From contig DUCW01000113.1 of the NCBI GenBank assembly GCA_012959595.1, forward strand, positions 1-13,782: a DNA stretch of 13,782 nt, read 5' to 3'. The stretch is from Gemmatimonadota bacterium. GTDB taxonomy: Bacteria; Gemmatimonadota; Gemmatimonadetes; Longimicrobiales; Gaopeijiaceae. How positions within the stretch are numbered: the stretch's first letter is position 1; each line of letters starts with the position of its first letter. Position numbers and translations under genes: made by a program. Below the pieces are notes generated by a model that was not told the DNA's origin, searched no databases, and was given only the letters and a program-made list of their open reading frames with translations. Below are positions 6,519 to 13,782 of this stretch, one piece after another.

Positions 6519-8879
6519 GCGGTCATTTTTCCGTAGGATGAACATTCCTTCCTTTCCGCTATTCACAATAATAATGCCACTCGAAAAGAAGGGGTAGTTA
6601 CTCCAAGAACCGTCAAATCCAGGTGCATCTGGTGTCCAAGGCACAGTGTCAAAAAACCCAATTTCTTCAGGATTTTCTCTATCGGAGATATCCAGTATTC
6701 TAAGGCCACTGACATAATTGGATTGGTACATTAAGTCGCCTTGAATGTAGAGATTGTGGTCGGAAGCCGCGTTGTCATCAGCGAAGTGTTCCAAGGCCAG
6801 TATTGGATCTTCCAAATCTGTGACATCCCAAACTAAAGTACGAGTTCTGTCCACACTTCCCCCTAATTCATCCAGTTCGTCATTCATGTAAAAATATTGG
6901 TGTTCTTCGTCGAGCCATCCTTGGTGAGTGTAAGCGACATTAGGGTATGTTGCCATCGAGAGTTCTACGGGATTGGCTTTATCGGTGACGTCGGAAATGC
7001 TGAGTGCGGTTTCATTAGCACTGAAGCAGATCTCTTGATCAGTATAGTTGCTATCGGGACCCTGATAGATAACACACTGGGCGTCATGACTATATCCAGT
7101 GTTTTGTCGACCTGTGTTTGCGTGCTGGAAACATCCTGAGAAGATAGGTGTCAGCGGGTTTTGGATGTTAACCATGTGAAGTCCACCACCACAGGTTTCT
7201 CCTCCTCCATTAACGCCCACTACGTAAGCAAATCCGCTTTCTTCGTTGATCACTATATTGTGAGCACTCGCGACTCTGCTATAGTGTGCATCTTCTTCGA
7301 ATGTTTGAGGTTCACCCCCAACTTTTCTTAATTTTGTCAAATCGAAGATTTGCATGCCATGAGGTCCAGAACCGTCAGCTACTATAAATGCGTGATCTTT
7401 ATAGACCTTGATATCTCTCCATACGTTACCACGTGCACCGTTAGTCATAGGGAGATTACCTAAATATCGAGGATTAGAAGCCTCTGTTACATCTATAAAA
7501 GAGGTTCCGTCGTAACGTCCAACTAAGGCGTACTCCCGATTGGAGGATGGATCAGTCCAACCCCAGACATCGTTAAGCTGAACCCCTCTTGCTCCTCCAA
7601 CATCTTCAACCGATAAAAAGGAGAGCATATCAACTTCGTTACAGGTGTATTCGGATGCAGAGCCTTCTTCACATCTGACTTCCTCTCCAGTGATTGAGGT
7701 TAAGACATCCGAATTATTGAAGACCCTTGTTACCTCAGTCCAGTCACGTCCCATTCGTTCGTAAATTGCTACGGTCCCTAGCTGATAGTCGGCTCCGACA
7801 ATGCCAACCACACCCAGGTTTCCTTTTACAGCGATTGCTCCCCCAAATTGATCACCTGAAACTAATTCCTGGGAAGTCAGTTTTCTCGATTCTATCCAAT
7901 CACCTGAGGTTTGGTTTTGTGAAATACTATATACCCGTCCTTGAAATTCAGAAGCTCCGGGTGCAGAAAGCCATACTTCACCTTCGTTGATCTGAATAGC
8001 CGTTCCGAATTGAGTTCCAGGATTTCCTTCGTCGAAAGCCTTGAGGGTGGATGCTGGATTCCAGTCTTCCGACTCTTCTTCGTAGTCAAAAGTATATGCG
8101 ATACCCATGCCTTGGTCATGTGTAGCAGCTCCAACAACCGCTTGTCCGTCATCTAGTGCTACCGCTATTCCAAATCCACTATTGGGGGCAGTCCCTTCTC
8201 CGGTTAGCTTGCTTTTTTCTACCCAATCACCCGTCTCTTGATTAAGGATGAAGGTGTATACGGATCCAGTAATATCGTTTTGTCGCGGTGCTCCAATCAG
8301 AGCCACTCCATCTTCGATAGCGAGGGAAAATCCAAAGTAGTCATTTGGTTCAGTATCGCTACCCATCAATTTTGCGGATTCCCTCCAAAGATCAGTTTCT
8401 TCATCTCTCTCAAATACATATACAGCTCCTCGAGCTTCGGCATTTGCCAGCGAACTCATCAAAACATGATTCTGATCCGAAGCACTGACTCGTCCAACAA
8501 AGTCGCCGTCCTGAGAGTCACTTACCTGAAGAGTTTGTCGCTCTGTCCACAAGCCGTCTTCATTTTTTGCGAATACATAAACTGTTTCTAGAGTGGTCGC
8601 ACCAATCAGCAGGTGCTCCCCAGTGAAGGCGAGAGCTCGTCCGAAGTGATCTCCAACGTTGGAGTTAGATGCTTCTAACCGTTGAACTTCTGACCAGGTA
8701 TTGTCATGGTCTTTGCGGTAAATGAAAACGTATCCAGGCGATGTTTCGTTGAGAGACTCTCCTACAAAAATTTCATCATCACTCACCGCTACGGATTGTC
8801 CGTAGCCTTGCCCAGCAACAACAGTGGGTATATGGACACCCACAATCACGCTGATCCATAAAATCGTCAATTGCTTCAC
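6504..8879 (-). CDS. Exported FG-GAP repeat / choice-of-anchor B family protein
   Basis: The 791-residue protein begins with a short hydrophobic signal (MKQLTILWISVIVGVHIPTV, then VAGQG). Seven FG-GAP-like blades follow at about residues 25, 77, 125, 179, 233, 288 and 342, each with an xxFGxxxA core and a VxIGA-type strand (for example NDYFGFSLAIEDGVALIGAP). That matches a seven-bladed integrin-alpha-like propeller. From about residue 400 the sequence is choice-of-anchor B/LVIVD-like (EYALVGRYDGTSFIDVTEAS, HGMQIFDLTKLR, RTLVWDVTDLEDP, GLRILDISDRENP), probably a second propeller. The protein is presumably periplasmic or surface-located; no C-terminal anchor helix or sorting motif is seen. Its ligand is unknown. 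The start is GTG 8879 with AGGCGGA upstream, and no other start codon near the signal peptide would preserve it. It is monocistronic and converges on the selenoprotein gene with a 2-nt gap. Confidence 0.88.
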   Translation of the reverse strand: MKQLTILWISVIVGVHIPTVVAGQGYGQSVAVSDDEIFVGESLNETSPGYVFIYRKDHDNTWSEVQRLEASNSNVGDHFGRALAFTGEHLLIGATTLETVYVFAKNEDGLWTERQTLQVSDSQDGDFVGRVSASDQNHVLMSSLANAEARGAVYVFERDEETDLWRESAKLMGSDTEPNDYFGFSLAIEDGVALIGAPRQNDITGSVYTFILNQETGDWVEKSKLTGEGTAPNSGFGIAVALDDGQAVVGAATHDQGMGIAYTFDYEEESEDWNPASTLKAFDEGNPGTQFGTAIQINEGEVWLSAPGASEFQGRVYSISQNQTSGDWIESRKLTSQELVSGDQFGGAIAVKGNLGVVGIVGADYQLGTVAIYERMGRDWTEVTRVFNNSDVLTSITGEEVRCEEGSASEYTCNEVDMLSFLSVEDVGGARGVQLNDVWGWTDPSSNREYALVGRYDGTSFIDVTEASNPRYLGNLPMTNGARGNVWRDIKVYKDHAFIVADGSGPHGMQIFDLTKLRKVGGEPQTFEEDAHYSRVASAHNIVINEESGFAYVVGVNGGGETCGGGLHMVNIQNPLTPIFSGCFQHANTGRQNTGYSHDAQCVIYQGPDSNYTDQEICFSANETALSISDVTDKANPVELSMATYPNVAYTHQGWLDEEHQYFYMNDELDELGGSVDRTRTLVWDVTDLEDPILALEHFADDNAASDHNLYIQGDLMYQSNYVSGLRILDISDRENPEEIGFFDTVPWTPDAPGFDGSWSNYPFFSSGIIIVNSGKEGMFILRKNDRNLIP

Positions 8880-9395
8880 AATTTCCGCCTAGTCAAAGTG
8901 GTCCTCAGTTTCTTCTAATCTAACACCAGATCTGGTCGAGTGCTGTATAGTGGTTATATGCTGGATTCTTAATCAAAAAGTTCAGATGTTTTTTGCAGTC
9001 TTGCTATTCTTGAATTAAGAGATCATGGCCTTTTTGGTAAATAGTAGTCACTTGAAACAAGCCTGAGTGTATATCCTACATGCAAATAGAATTTAAGCCG
9101 ATGTAGACACAGCAAGAGATGGCATCTCTTGGTATTTTGGGGGTACTTATCCTTCTAAGTCGATCGATCATAGAGATTTTCCCGCTAATCGGTTTGAAAA
9201 TCTAGACGAAAATTTGTATCGCTCGAAAGAATATGAAAGTGGCGTTAATTATTTGGAATCAAAGCGGTCTTGATTAAAGGATATATGTTTCGCCAATTTA
9301 TAGAGATTCAGTTAGTTGGGTTTTACAAGTAGAGGTTGAGATTGTAGAGAATTTCATTGTTCCTAACTAGTTTCGATTTGTTTAAGAGGATTTTG
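8880..9395. other. 516-nt region without a recognised gene
   Basis: This is the divergent space between the FG-GAP gene (minus) and the cytochrome c gene (plus). It holds both ribosome-binding sites: AGGCGGA for the minus gene and AAGAGGA at 9384-9390 for the plus gene. It also holds an 8-bp hairpin at 9113-9131 and a 58-codon stop-free stretch at 9097-9273 without any ATG or GTG. No tRNA fold, promoter pair of good quality or repeat array was seen. It may contain a decayed gene or a small RNA; neither is proven. Confidence 0.6.
9113..9131. repeat. Perfect 8-bp inverted repeat (hairpin) in the intergenic region
   Basis: CAAGAGAT and ATCTCTTG pair perfectly around a GGC loop. There is no T tract directly after either side (GGTATTTT follows on plus), so it is not a standard terminator. 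It could be part of an RNA leader of the cytochrome c transcript or a protein-binding palindrome. Confidence 0.5.
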
Positions 9396-9881
9396 ATGAA
9401 CAGCTTGAATGCTAAATTATTGTTGATGTCAGTAGGAGTCATGTATGGGTGTGCTGGTGGAACTGAAGTGATGCCAGTGGAACGACCCTCTGTCGTGAGT
9501 GAAACGTCAGCGAGTGATTCTTCTCCTGTGATAGGGGAGGAGTCTCCTGAGCCAGAGTCCAGTGGGCCAGTTTCGCTCTACACACAGGCCCAGGCTGAGA
9601 GAGGTGAAGATTCTTTTCGGGAAACATGTCTATCATGTCATTCCTCGAGTGAGTTTAGAGGGAGAAGTTTCCAGAGAGATTGGCGGGGCAGTTCACTGGG
9701 TTATCTCTACGAAGAGATCGTTTACTATATGCCAGAGGATAATCCTGGTGGTTTATCTACCAATACTTATCTCGATATTATGGCCTATATCTTAGATCAG
9801 AACGGTTTTCCAGCGGGGGAAGTAGAGCTTGTTTCAGACATCGAGGCTATGAAAGAGGTCGTACTTTTCCCGAGGGATTGA
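9396..9881 (+). CDS. Small lipoprotein-like cytochrome c
   Basis: The 161-residue protein carries a single class I c-type heme site, CLSCH (Cys78, Cys81, His82). The likely sixth ligand is Met112 in YYMPEDNPGGLS, followed by the typical closing helix TYLDIMAYILDQNGFPAG. The N-terminus (MNSLNAKLLLMSVGVMYGCAGG) looks like a signal peptide with a lipobox-like MYGC, followed by a Pro/Ser/Glu-rich linker to about residue 60, so the heme domain probably sits on a lipid-tethered stalk in the periplasm. The role is electron transfer; the MPxxNPG-type domain is often found with quinoprotein dehydrogenases, but no such partner is in the window. I chose ATG 9396 because AAGAGGA at 9384-9390 is 5 nt upstream. 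A TTG at 9357 would put extra charged residues before the signal. It is monocistronic and converges on thrC with 45 nt between stops. Confidence 0.9.
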   Translation: MNSLNAKLLLMSVGVMYGCAGGTEVMPVERPSVVSETSASDSSPVIGEESPEPESSGPVSLYTQAQAERGEDSFRETCLSCHSSSEFRGRSFQRDWRGSSLGYLYEEIVYYMPEDNPGGLSTNTYLDIMAYILDQNGFPAGEVELVSDIEAMKEVVLFPRD

Positions 9882-9926
9882 AAAACCTTAGGGGTTTAGT
9901 AAAGATTCGACTGCTGGGCCTATGTT

Positions 9927-11225
9927 TCAAGTTTTATTGAGCAAGAATTCACGCAATTCTGACAGATTAGGGCCAATTGGGACTACTTGTCGCTTCGACA
10001 ACAAAGCAGACGATACTGACTCTGGGATAGTCAGCGTACAGTTCGTTTCCTGTTCGACACTCTCTCGAAATTTAATGGGATGAGCGGTCATTAAGAACAT
10101 AGAAGGTCCATGCCCGAATCTAGACACACCTGGCTCAACCCCGAGATAACCGACTGCAGAATGTGGATCTAAAATTTTTCCAGTTGATCGATATACTGTT
10201 CTAATACAAGCCCGTGTTTCCGTATCACTGTGGACACTGCCCACTATGTCACATCGGAGTTTTGTCAGGTTACTTTGGTACAGATATTCTATCCGAGAAA
10301 GATTGCTGGGATCACCTACATCCATGGCGTTGCTAATAGTGGGGATGGATGCTCTAGGCCGGACAGTTCCAGTCTTGAGATATTCCGGAACGGTATCGTT
10401 TATATTTGTAGCTGCTACAAAACCTCTGACTGGAAGACCCAGTCGTTTTGCTATCAACCCTGCAGTGAGGTTTCCGAAGTTGCCCGACGGAACTGAGAAC
10501 AGCGGTTCTTCTTGTGTCAACAATTGTCCATACGCATGAAAATAATAAAAAATCTGAGGCAGTAAACGCCCAATATTGATAGAATTTGCAGAACCCAGTT
10601 TGACTCGTTTGTTAAGTTCGTGGTCTAGGAATGCTGATTTAACCAACTTCTGACAGTCATCGAAGTTGCCAGAAACTTCCAGAGCATGGACGTTGCCACC
10701 TAGAGTTCCAAATTGACTTTCCTGCAGAGGGCTAACTCTTCCGGAGGGGAACAGAATAACTGTTTGGATTCCCTTCTTGTCAAAGAACCCCTGGGCTACT
10801 GCACCTCCAGTATCACCAGACGTTGCTACCAAGATGAAGAGTGGTTGATCATCTTCTTCTCTCAAGAAGTCTAGTAGTTGAGCCAGAAACCTTGCTCCAA
10901 CATCTTTGAAGGATAACGTCGGGCCATGGAACAGCTCTAATCCAAAGATGTCTTTTTGGTATTCACTTAGTGGAATTGTGAAGTTCAGAGCTTTGTGAAT
11001 CAGTTCATCCAGATTCTTGGATTGCAGTTCGTCGCCCAGAAGATGTTGACTAATGATTCGGGAAACTTCAGCAAAGGGAAGTCCTTTCATCCTGTTAAGG
11101 ACAGTGGACTCAAGGGTTGGAAATACTTCGGGTAAGTACAATCCTCCATCAGGTGCGATTCCCTCGGTCAGGGCAGTCAAGAGATCGGTCGGAGGGCTGT
11201 GTCCCACGGTACTCACATACTTCAA
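9927..11225 (-). CDS. thrC: Threonine synthase
   Basis: Threonine synthase converts O-phospho-L-homoserine and water to L-threonine and phosphate, the last step of threonine synthesis, in the cytoplasm with PLP. The 432-residue length is typical of the ThrC type with an N-terminal domain. Visible family motifs are MKYVSTVG at the start, APDGGLYLPE (residues 24-33), HGPTLSFKDVGARF with Lys107 as the PLP Schiff-base lysine, ATSGDTGGAVAQGF, and VPSGNFGNLTAG, the phosphate-binding region. The start is TTG 11225, which overlaps the thrB stop as TTGA. The usual family N-terminus (MKYxST) supports this start over GTG at 11216, although the ribosome-binding site is weak and initiation probably depends on coupling. 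It is the last gene of the run sdhA-sdhB-thrB-thrC. Confidence 0.95.
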   Translation of the reverse strand: MKYVSTVGHSPPTDLLTALTEGIAPDGGLYLPEVFPTLESTVLNRMKGLPFAEVSRIISQHLLGDELQSKNLDELIHKALNFTIPLSEYQKDIFGLELFHGPTLSFKDVGARFLAQLLDFLREEDDQPLFILVATSGDTGGAVAQGFFDKKGIQTVILFPSGRVSPLQESQFGTLGGNVHALEVSGNFDDCQKLVKSAFLDHELNKRVKLGSANSINIGRLLPQIFYYFHAYGQLLTQEEPLFSVPSGNFGNLTAGLIAKRLGLPVRGFVAATNINDTVPEYLKTGTVRPRASIPTISNAMDVGDPSNLSRIEYLYQSNLTKLRCDIVGSVHSDTETRACIRTVYRSTGKILDPHSAVGYLGVEPGVSRFGHGPSMFLMTAHPIKFRESVEQETNCTLTIPESVSSALLSKRQVVPIGPNLSELREFLLNKT

Positions 11226-12187
11226 CTTATTTCTAACAACTGTGCTCCAGCACCTGTCTGAGCTATAGGACGGACGTATAGGTCGGCGGCAATATCGATC
11301 TCCTGAAAAACTCGTTTCATGCTTTGACCTACACGACTGGCGTCCGTTTCATCCTTGCAAAGGGCAAAGATAGAAGGACCGGACCCAGAAATTCCGGCCC
11401 CTAGTGCACCTGACTCGAGGGCCGCTGATCTCACTTTATCGAGCCCAGGGATGAACGGTTTACGAGTTGGCTCGGCTATTCTGTCCACCAAAACCTTCTT
11501 TAAGAGATCCCAGTTTTCTTCAAAGAGGCTCAGGACAAAAGACGAGGCGTCTGCACACTGTGCCGTTGCTTGGTCAAGAGTGATGCTTGTTGGGAGAACA
11601 TTTCTCATAGATCTTGTATCCAATTCTATCCTTGGGTGTATTAAAGCCAGCGAAAATCCTTTGGGAACTGGTAGTGGGAGGGGATTGGTTGAATCTTCTG
11701 GTCGTATTAGCACTATTCCTCCATAGAGGGCTGGTGCTACGTTGTCTGGATGTATGGATCCAGTTACCAATTTTTCGCCTTGCAATGCACAAAACATCAG
11801 CTCTTGCCTAGACAAGTTGGACTTCAGCAGAGAATCCGTTGCGATGGCAGCTGCTACTGAACTTGCTGAACTTCCTCCCATTCCTCCGGATAGAGGTAGA
11901 CCCTTCCAGATCTCGATTTCCAAGCCAGTAGTAATTGCATTAGCCCGGTCCAATACGGCCATAGCGGCTACTCCAGCTACGTTGTTTTCGGGGTCTGTCG
12001 GTATTCCTGAGTCACTACTGTGGACACACTTAATTGTGATACCTGGGTCTGGTCGGCGGGTGACCTCTACTATGTCTCCCAAGTTATTATCTGAATTGTC
12101 CAAAGCCAGTCCAAGGATATCAAATCCGCAAATGACGTTTCCCACTGTTGCACCAGCAGATGCTCGTGCTTTGCTAGGATGACTCAT
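11222..12187 (-). CDS. thrB: Homoserine kinase (GHMP family)
   Basis: Homoserine kinase phosphorylates L-homoserine with ATP to give O-phosphohomoserine, the substrate of the neighbouring threonine synthase. The 321-residue protein shows the GHMP kinase motifs: ASAGATVGNVICGFDILGLA near the N-terminus (residues 9-28), the ATP-binding loop GLPLSGGMGGSSASS (residues 96-110), and the C-terminal motif GALGAGISGSGPSIFAL. The usual homoserine kinase N-terminal NVGPGFD reads NVICGFD here, a mild deviation. The start ATG 12187 lacks a purine-rich ribosome-binding site. Instead, a seven-residue micro-ORF ends at it with an ATGA overlap. The 3' end overlaps thrC by 4 nt, so the two are translated as a pair. 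No homoserine dehydrogenase gene is present in the window. Confidence 0.95.
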   Translation of the reverse strand: MSHPSKARASAGATVGNVICGFDILGLALDNSDNNLGDIVEVTRRPDPGITIKCVHSSDSGIPTDPENNVAGVAAMAVLDRANAITTGLEIEIWKGLPLSGGMGGSSASSVAAAIATDSLLKSNLSRQELMFCALQGEKLVTGSIHPDNVAPALYGGIVLIRPEDSTNPLPLPVPKGFSLALIHPRIELDTRSMRNVLPTSITLDQATAQCADASSFVLSLFEENWDLLKKVLVDRIAEPTRKPFIPGLDKVRSAALESGALGAGISGSGPSIFALCKDETDASRVGQSMKRVFQEIDIAADLYVRPIAQTGAGAQLLEIS

Positions 12188-12207
12188 GAGTAGGTCTTTG
12201 TCGTCAT
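12184..12207 (-). CDS. Micro-ORF MTTKTYS, possible leader peptide of thrBC
   Basis: On the minus strand, ATG 12207 opens a seven-residue frame, M-T-T-K-T-Y-S, closed by a TGA that overlaps the thrB ATG as ATGA. AGGCGG (plus positions 12217-12222) lies 9 nt upstream of its ATG at ribosome-binding-site spacing, while thrB itself has none. Three of seven residues are threonine, which recalls thr attenuator peptides of enterobacteria, although no attenuator stem-loops were seen here. It may simply deliver ribosomes to thrB. A chance ORF this short is quite possible. Confidence 0.3.
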   Translation of the reverse strand: MTTKTYS

Positions 12208-12269
12208 ATTTTCGGACCGCCTATCACCTATTGAGAATTCCCATTGGATTCCAGTCTCCTTAATCTAAC

Positions 12270-13019
12270 TCAACTTTTCTTCTTAGTAACTAATTGCACT
12301 AATCTGGTAAGTGGATCGTACGCATCGTCTACAACGCGCTCTTTTAGAGGAATTATAGCGTTATCCGTTATTGTAATTCCTTCAGGACAGACTTTGGTAC
12401 AACATTTAGTGATGTTACAGAGACCAACACCTTGAGCTTCTCTAAGGTCTTCTTTACGGTCTTCTGTATCAAGGGGATGCATCTCCAGTGCGGCACTGTA
12501 TACAAGGAACCTTGGGCCGATAAACTCCTCGTGCATGTGATGGTCTCTTAACACATGACAGACGTCCTGACACAGATAACATTCAATACATTTCCGGAAC
12601 TCCTGGATTCTGTCGACGTCTGATTGATGCATTTTCCAAGATCCGTCTTCGAAATCAGGCTTACGCGGCTTAAATGGTGCGATTTTCTTTTTGACTTCGT
12701 AATTCCAGGAAACATCTGTTACTAAGTCTTTGATGGGTGGGAAAGCCTTGAGAGGTTGTATAGTAATCGGTGCGTCCGTGGGTAGATCACTCATTCGGGT
12801 CATGCACATCAGTTTAGGCATTCCATTTACTTCCGCGGAACATGAACCACATTTACCTGCTTTACAATTCCAACGTATCGCGAGGTCTTGTGCTTGTTCA
12901 GCCTGTACCTGATGCACAGCATCCAAGACCACCATCCCTTCAGAAAGTTCAGTTTTGTATTCCTTGAACTCTCCACCGGCTGCGTCTCCACGCCAGATAT
13001 TGAATGTAGCAGTTGTCAT
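12270..13019 (-). CDS. sdhB: Succinate dehydrogenase/fumarate reductase iron-sulfur subunit
   Basis: This 249-residue subunit carries electrons from the flavoprotein to the quinone through three clusters. The [2Fe-2S] ligands are in CKAGKCGSC plus a Cys 12 residues later (C-x4-C-x2-C-x11-C). The [4Fe-4S] ligands are in CIECYLCQDVC, and the [3Fe-4S] and remaining ligands in GLCNITKCCTKVCPEGI. The overall style, with MTTATFNIWRGD at the start, is like the actinobacterial Rv0247c type rather than the E. coli type. It acts on the cytoplasmic face of the inner membrane in complex II. ATG 13019 shares one base with the sdhA stop (TAATG) and has GAGGAG 8 nt upstream. No membrane-anchor subunit follows. 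In this complex type the anchor gene usually lies upstream of sdhA, outside the window. Confidence 0.95.
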   Translation of the reverse strand: MTTATFNIWRGDAAGGEFKEYKTELSEGMVVLDAVHQVQAEQAQDLAIRWNCKAGKCGSCSAEVNGMPKLMCMTRMSDLPTDAPITIQPLKAFPPIKDLVTDVSWNYEVKKKIAPFKPRKPDFEDGSWKMHQSDVDRIQEFRKCIECYLCQDVCHVLRDHHMHEEFIGPRFLVYSAALEMHPLDTEDRKEDLREAQGVGLCNITKCCTKVCPEGITITDNAIIPLKERVVDDAYDPLTRLVQLVTKKKS

Positions 13020-13782
13020 TAGCCTTGCTCCTCGATGATCTTTTGGAGTTTTTCTGGAATCTCCAAAATGGGAGTTTCTACAATTTCCATCTTTCCATCT
13101 TCACCTTTACGCAGCCCGATAGTGTGCTTAGCCCAATGACCTGTTTCCTTATCTGGAAAATCAACTCGAGAGTGAGCTCCTCGGCTCTCTTTTCTAGCGA
13201 GAGCAGAACAAGCACATGCTTTTGCTACGGTAAGGAGATGTTTGAGATCCAGTGCAGTATGCCACCCTGGATTGAATTGTCGGTCGCCGCTGACAGCTAC
13301 TAGTTCAGCTTTTTTGGCCAGTTCATCAATTTCTTTATGGGCCTCCTCTAGTGTGTCTTTTTGGCGAATGATTCCGACTTTATCCTGTAGTAAATCTTGC
13401 AGTTCAAACTGTAATTTATAGGGATTTAGAGTGGTGGATTGGTACTGTCGTTTTAGTGGATCTAAGGCTTCTTGTTCAGCTTTATGGATCTCCTCCGGGT
13501 CTATATCACCGAGGCCTTTTTCATTAACAAAACTAGCGGCGTATTCACCAGCTCTCTTCCCAAACACTAATAGATCTGAGAGAGAGTTTCCGCCCAGTCT
13601 ATTGGCTCCGTGAAGTCCAGCCCCAGCTTCTCCAGCCGCAAATAGACCTGGGACAGTAGACATTTGAGATTCAGGATCCACTCTAATGCCTCCCATGACA
13701 TAATGGGTGGTGGGGCCTACTTCCATGGGTTCTTTAGTTATGTCAATTCCAGCTAGTTCCATAAACTGGTGGTACATAGCTG
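13019..13782 (-). CDS. sdhA: Succinate dehydrogenase/fumarate reductase flavoprotein subunit, C-terminal part (5' end outside window)
   Basis: The frame is open to the window edge; about the last 254 residues are present. GPTTHYVMGGIRVD contains the substrate-binding His of the family. GLFAAGEAGAGLHGANRLGGNSLSDLLVFGKRAG is the conserved FAD/active-site segment near the domain boundary. RKESRGAHSRVDFPDKETGHWAKHT is the C-terminal signature with a conserved Arg. The enzyme oxidises succinate to fumarate in the TCA cycle and complex II. The N-terminal half, with the Rossmann FAD site and the FAD-linking His, lies outside the window. The motif wording again matches the actinobacterial-like type. 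The stop TAA overlaps the sdhB ATG by one base, so the two subunits are translationally coupled. Confidence 0.95.
   Translation of the reverse strand, partial: AMYHQFMELAGIDITKEPMEVGPTTHYVMGGIRVDPESQMSTVPGLFAAGEAGAGLHGANRLGGNSLSDLLVFGKRAGEYAASFVNEKGLGDIDPEEIHKAEQEALDPLKRQYQSTTLNPYKLQFELQDLLQDKVGIIRQKDTLEEAHKEIDELAKKAELVAVSGDRQFNPGWHTALDLKHLLTVAKACACSALARKESRGAHSRVDFPDKETGHWAKHTIGLRKGEDGKMEIVETPILEIPEKLQKIIEEQG

Noticed and set aside
7727..8591. Plus-strand frames of about 90-117 codons within the FG-GAP gene
   Set aside because: They lie antisense to a gene with clear periodic repeats, and their translations show no family features.
9119..9205. Small hydrophobic ORF starting at ATG 9119 (MASLGILGVLILL...)
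   Set aside because: It is only about 28 residues, its start lies inside a perfect hairpin, and there is no clear ribosome-binding site or recognisable family; chance is more likely.
9883..9897. Possible terminator between the cytochrome c gene and thrC (AAACC and GGTTT arms)
   Set aside because: The stem is only five pairs and there is no clear T tract.
1..13782. Genome-wide reassignment of TGA as a sense codon
   Set aside because: At least six genes in the window end in TGA at family-expected C-termini.

Overview
The window reads as an ordinary chromosomal stretch of a free-living, respiring heterotrophic bacterium with moderate base composition. The SdhA/SdhB type (close in motif style to the actinobacterial Rv0247c/Rv0248c kind), a choice-of-anchor B protein with FG-GAP repeats, an ankyrin protein ending in CKSC, a small lipoprotein cytochrome c and an S41-like protein together remind me of uncultured marine Gemmatimonadota-like lineages. 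That placement is an impression, not a proof. No rRNA, tRNA, CRISPR array, insertion sequence or phage gene was seen.

Layout. Positions 2-457 (+) hold the C-terminal end of an ankyrin-repeat protein, closed by a strong hairpin terminator at 488-528. Next is a proline racemase superfamily enzyme (606-1661, +) with an unusual Ser/Cys catalytic pair. Converging on it is a tightly overlapping three-gene minus-strand operon, read from 5745 down to 1705: an exported S41-like protein, an SLC1/DAACS-type amino-acid:cation symporter, and a class V PLP enzyme. The symporter has Ser where acidic-substrate carriers have Arg. The four genes could form an uptake and conversion route for a neutral amino or imino acid, possibly hydroxyproline-related. 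That is inference.

The most striking item is at 5848-6501 (+). It is a peroxiredoxin-like gene whose reading frame is interrupted by one TGA exactly where the family has its redox cysteine (FYRGRW-U-PYC). The frame continues cleanly afterwards, and a small hairpin with a G-containing apical loop follows 19 nt after the TGA. This is best explained as a selenoprotein with a bacterial SECIS element. Other genes in the window end in TGA, so global recoding is not the explanation.

Positions 6504-8879 (-) encode a large exported protein with seven FG-GAP blades followed by a choice-of-anchor B (LVIVD-like) domain. A 516-nt stretch without a recognised gene follows (8880-9395), then a lipoprotein-like cytochrome c (9396-9881, +).

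The right end is a compact minus-strand run: sdhA (partial, runs off the window), sdhB, thrB and thrC, with 1-nt and 4-nt overlaps inside each pair. A seven-residue, threonine-rich micro-ORF precedes thrB and overlaps its start codon, a possible leader peptide.
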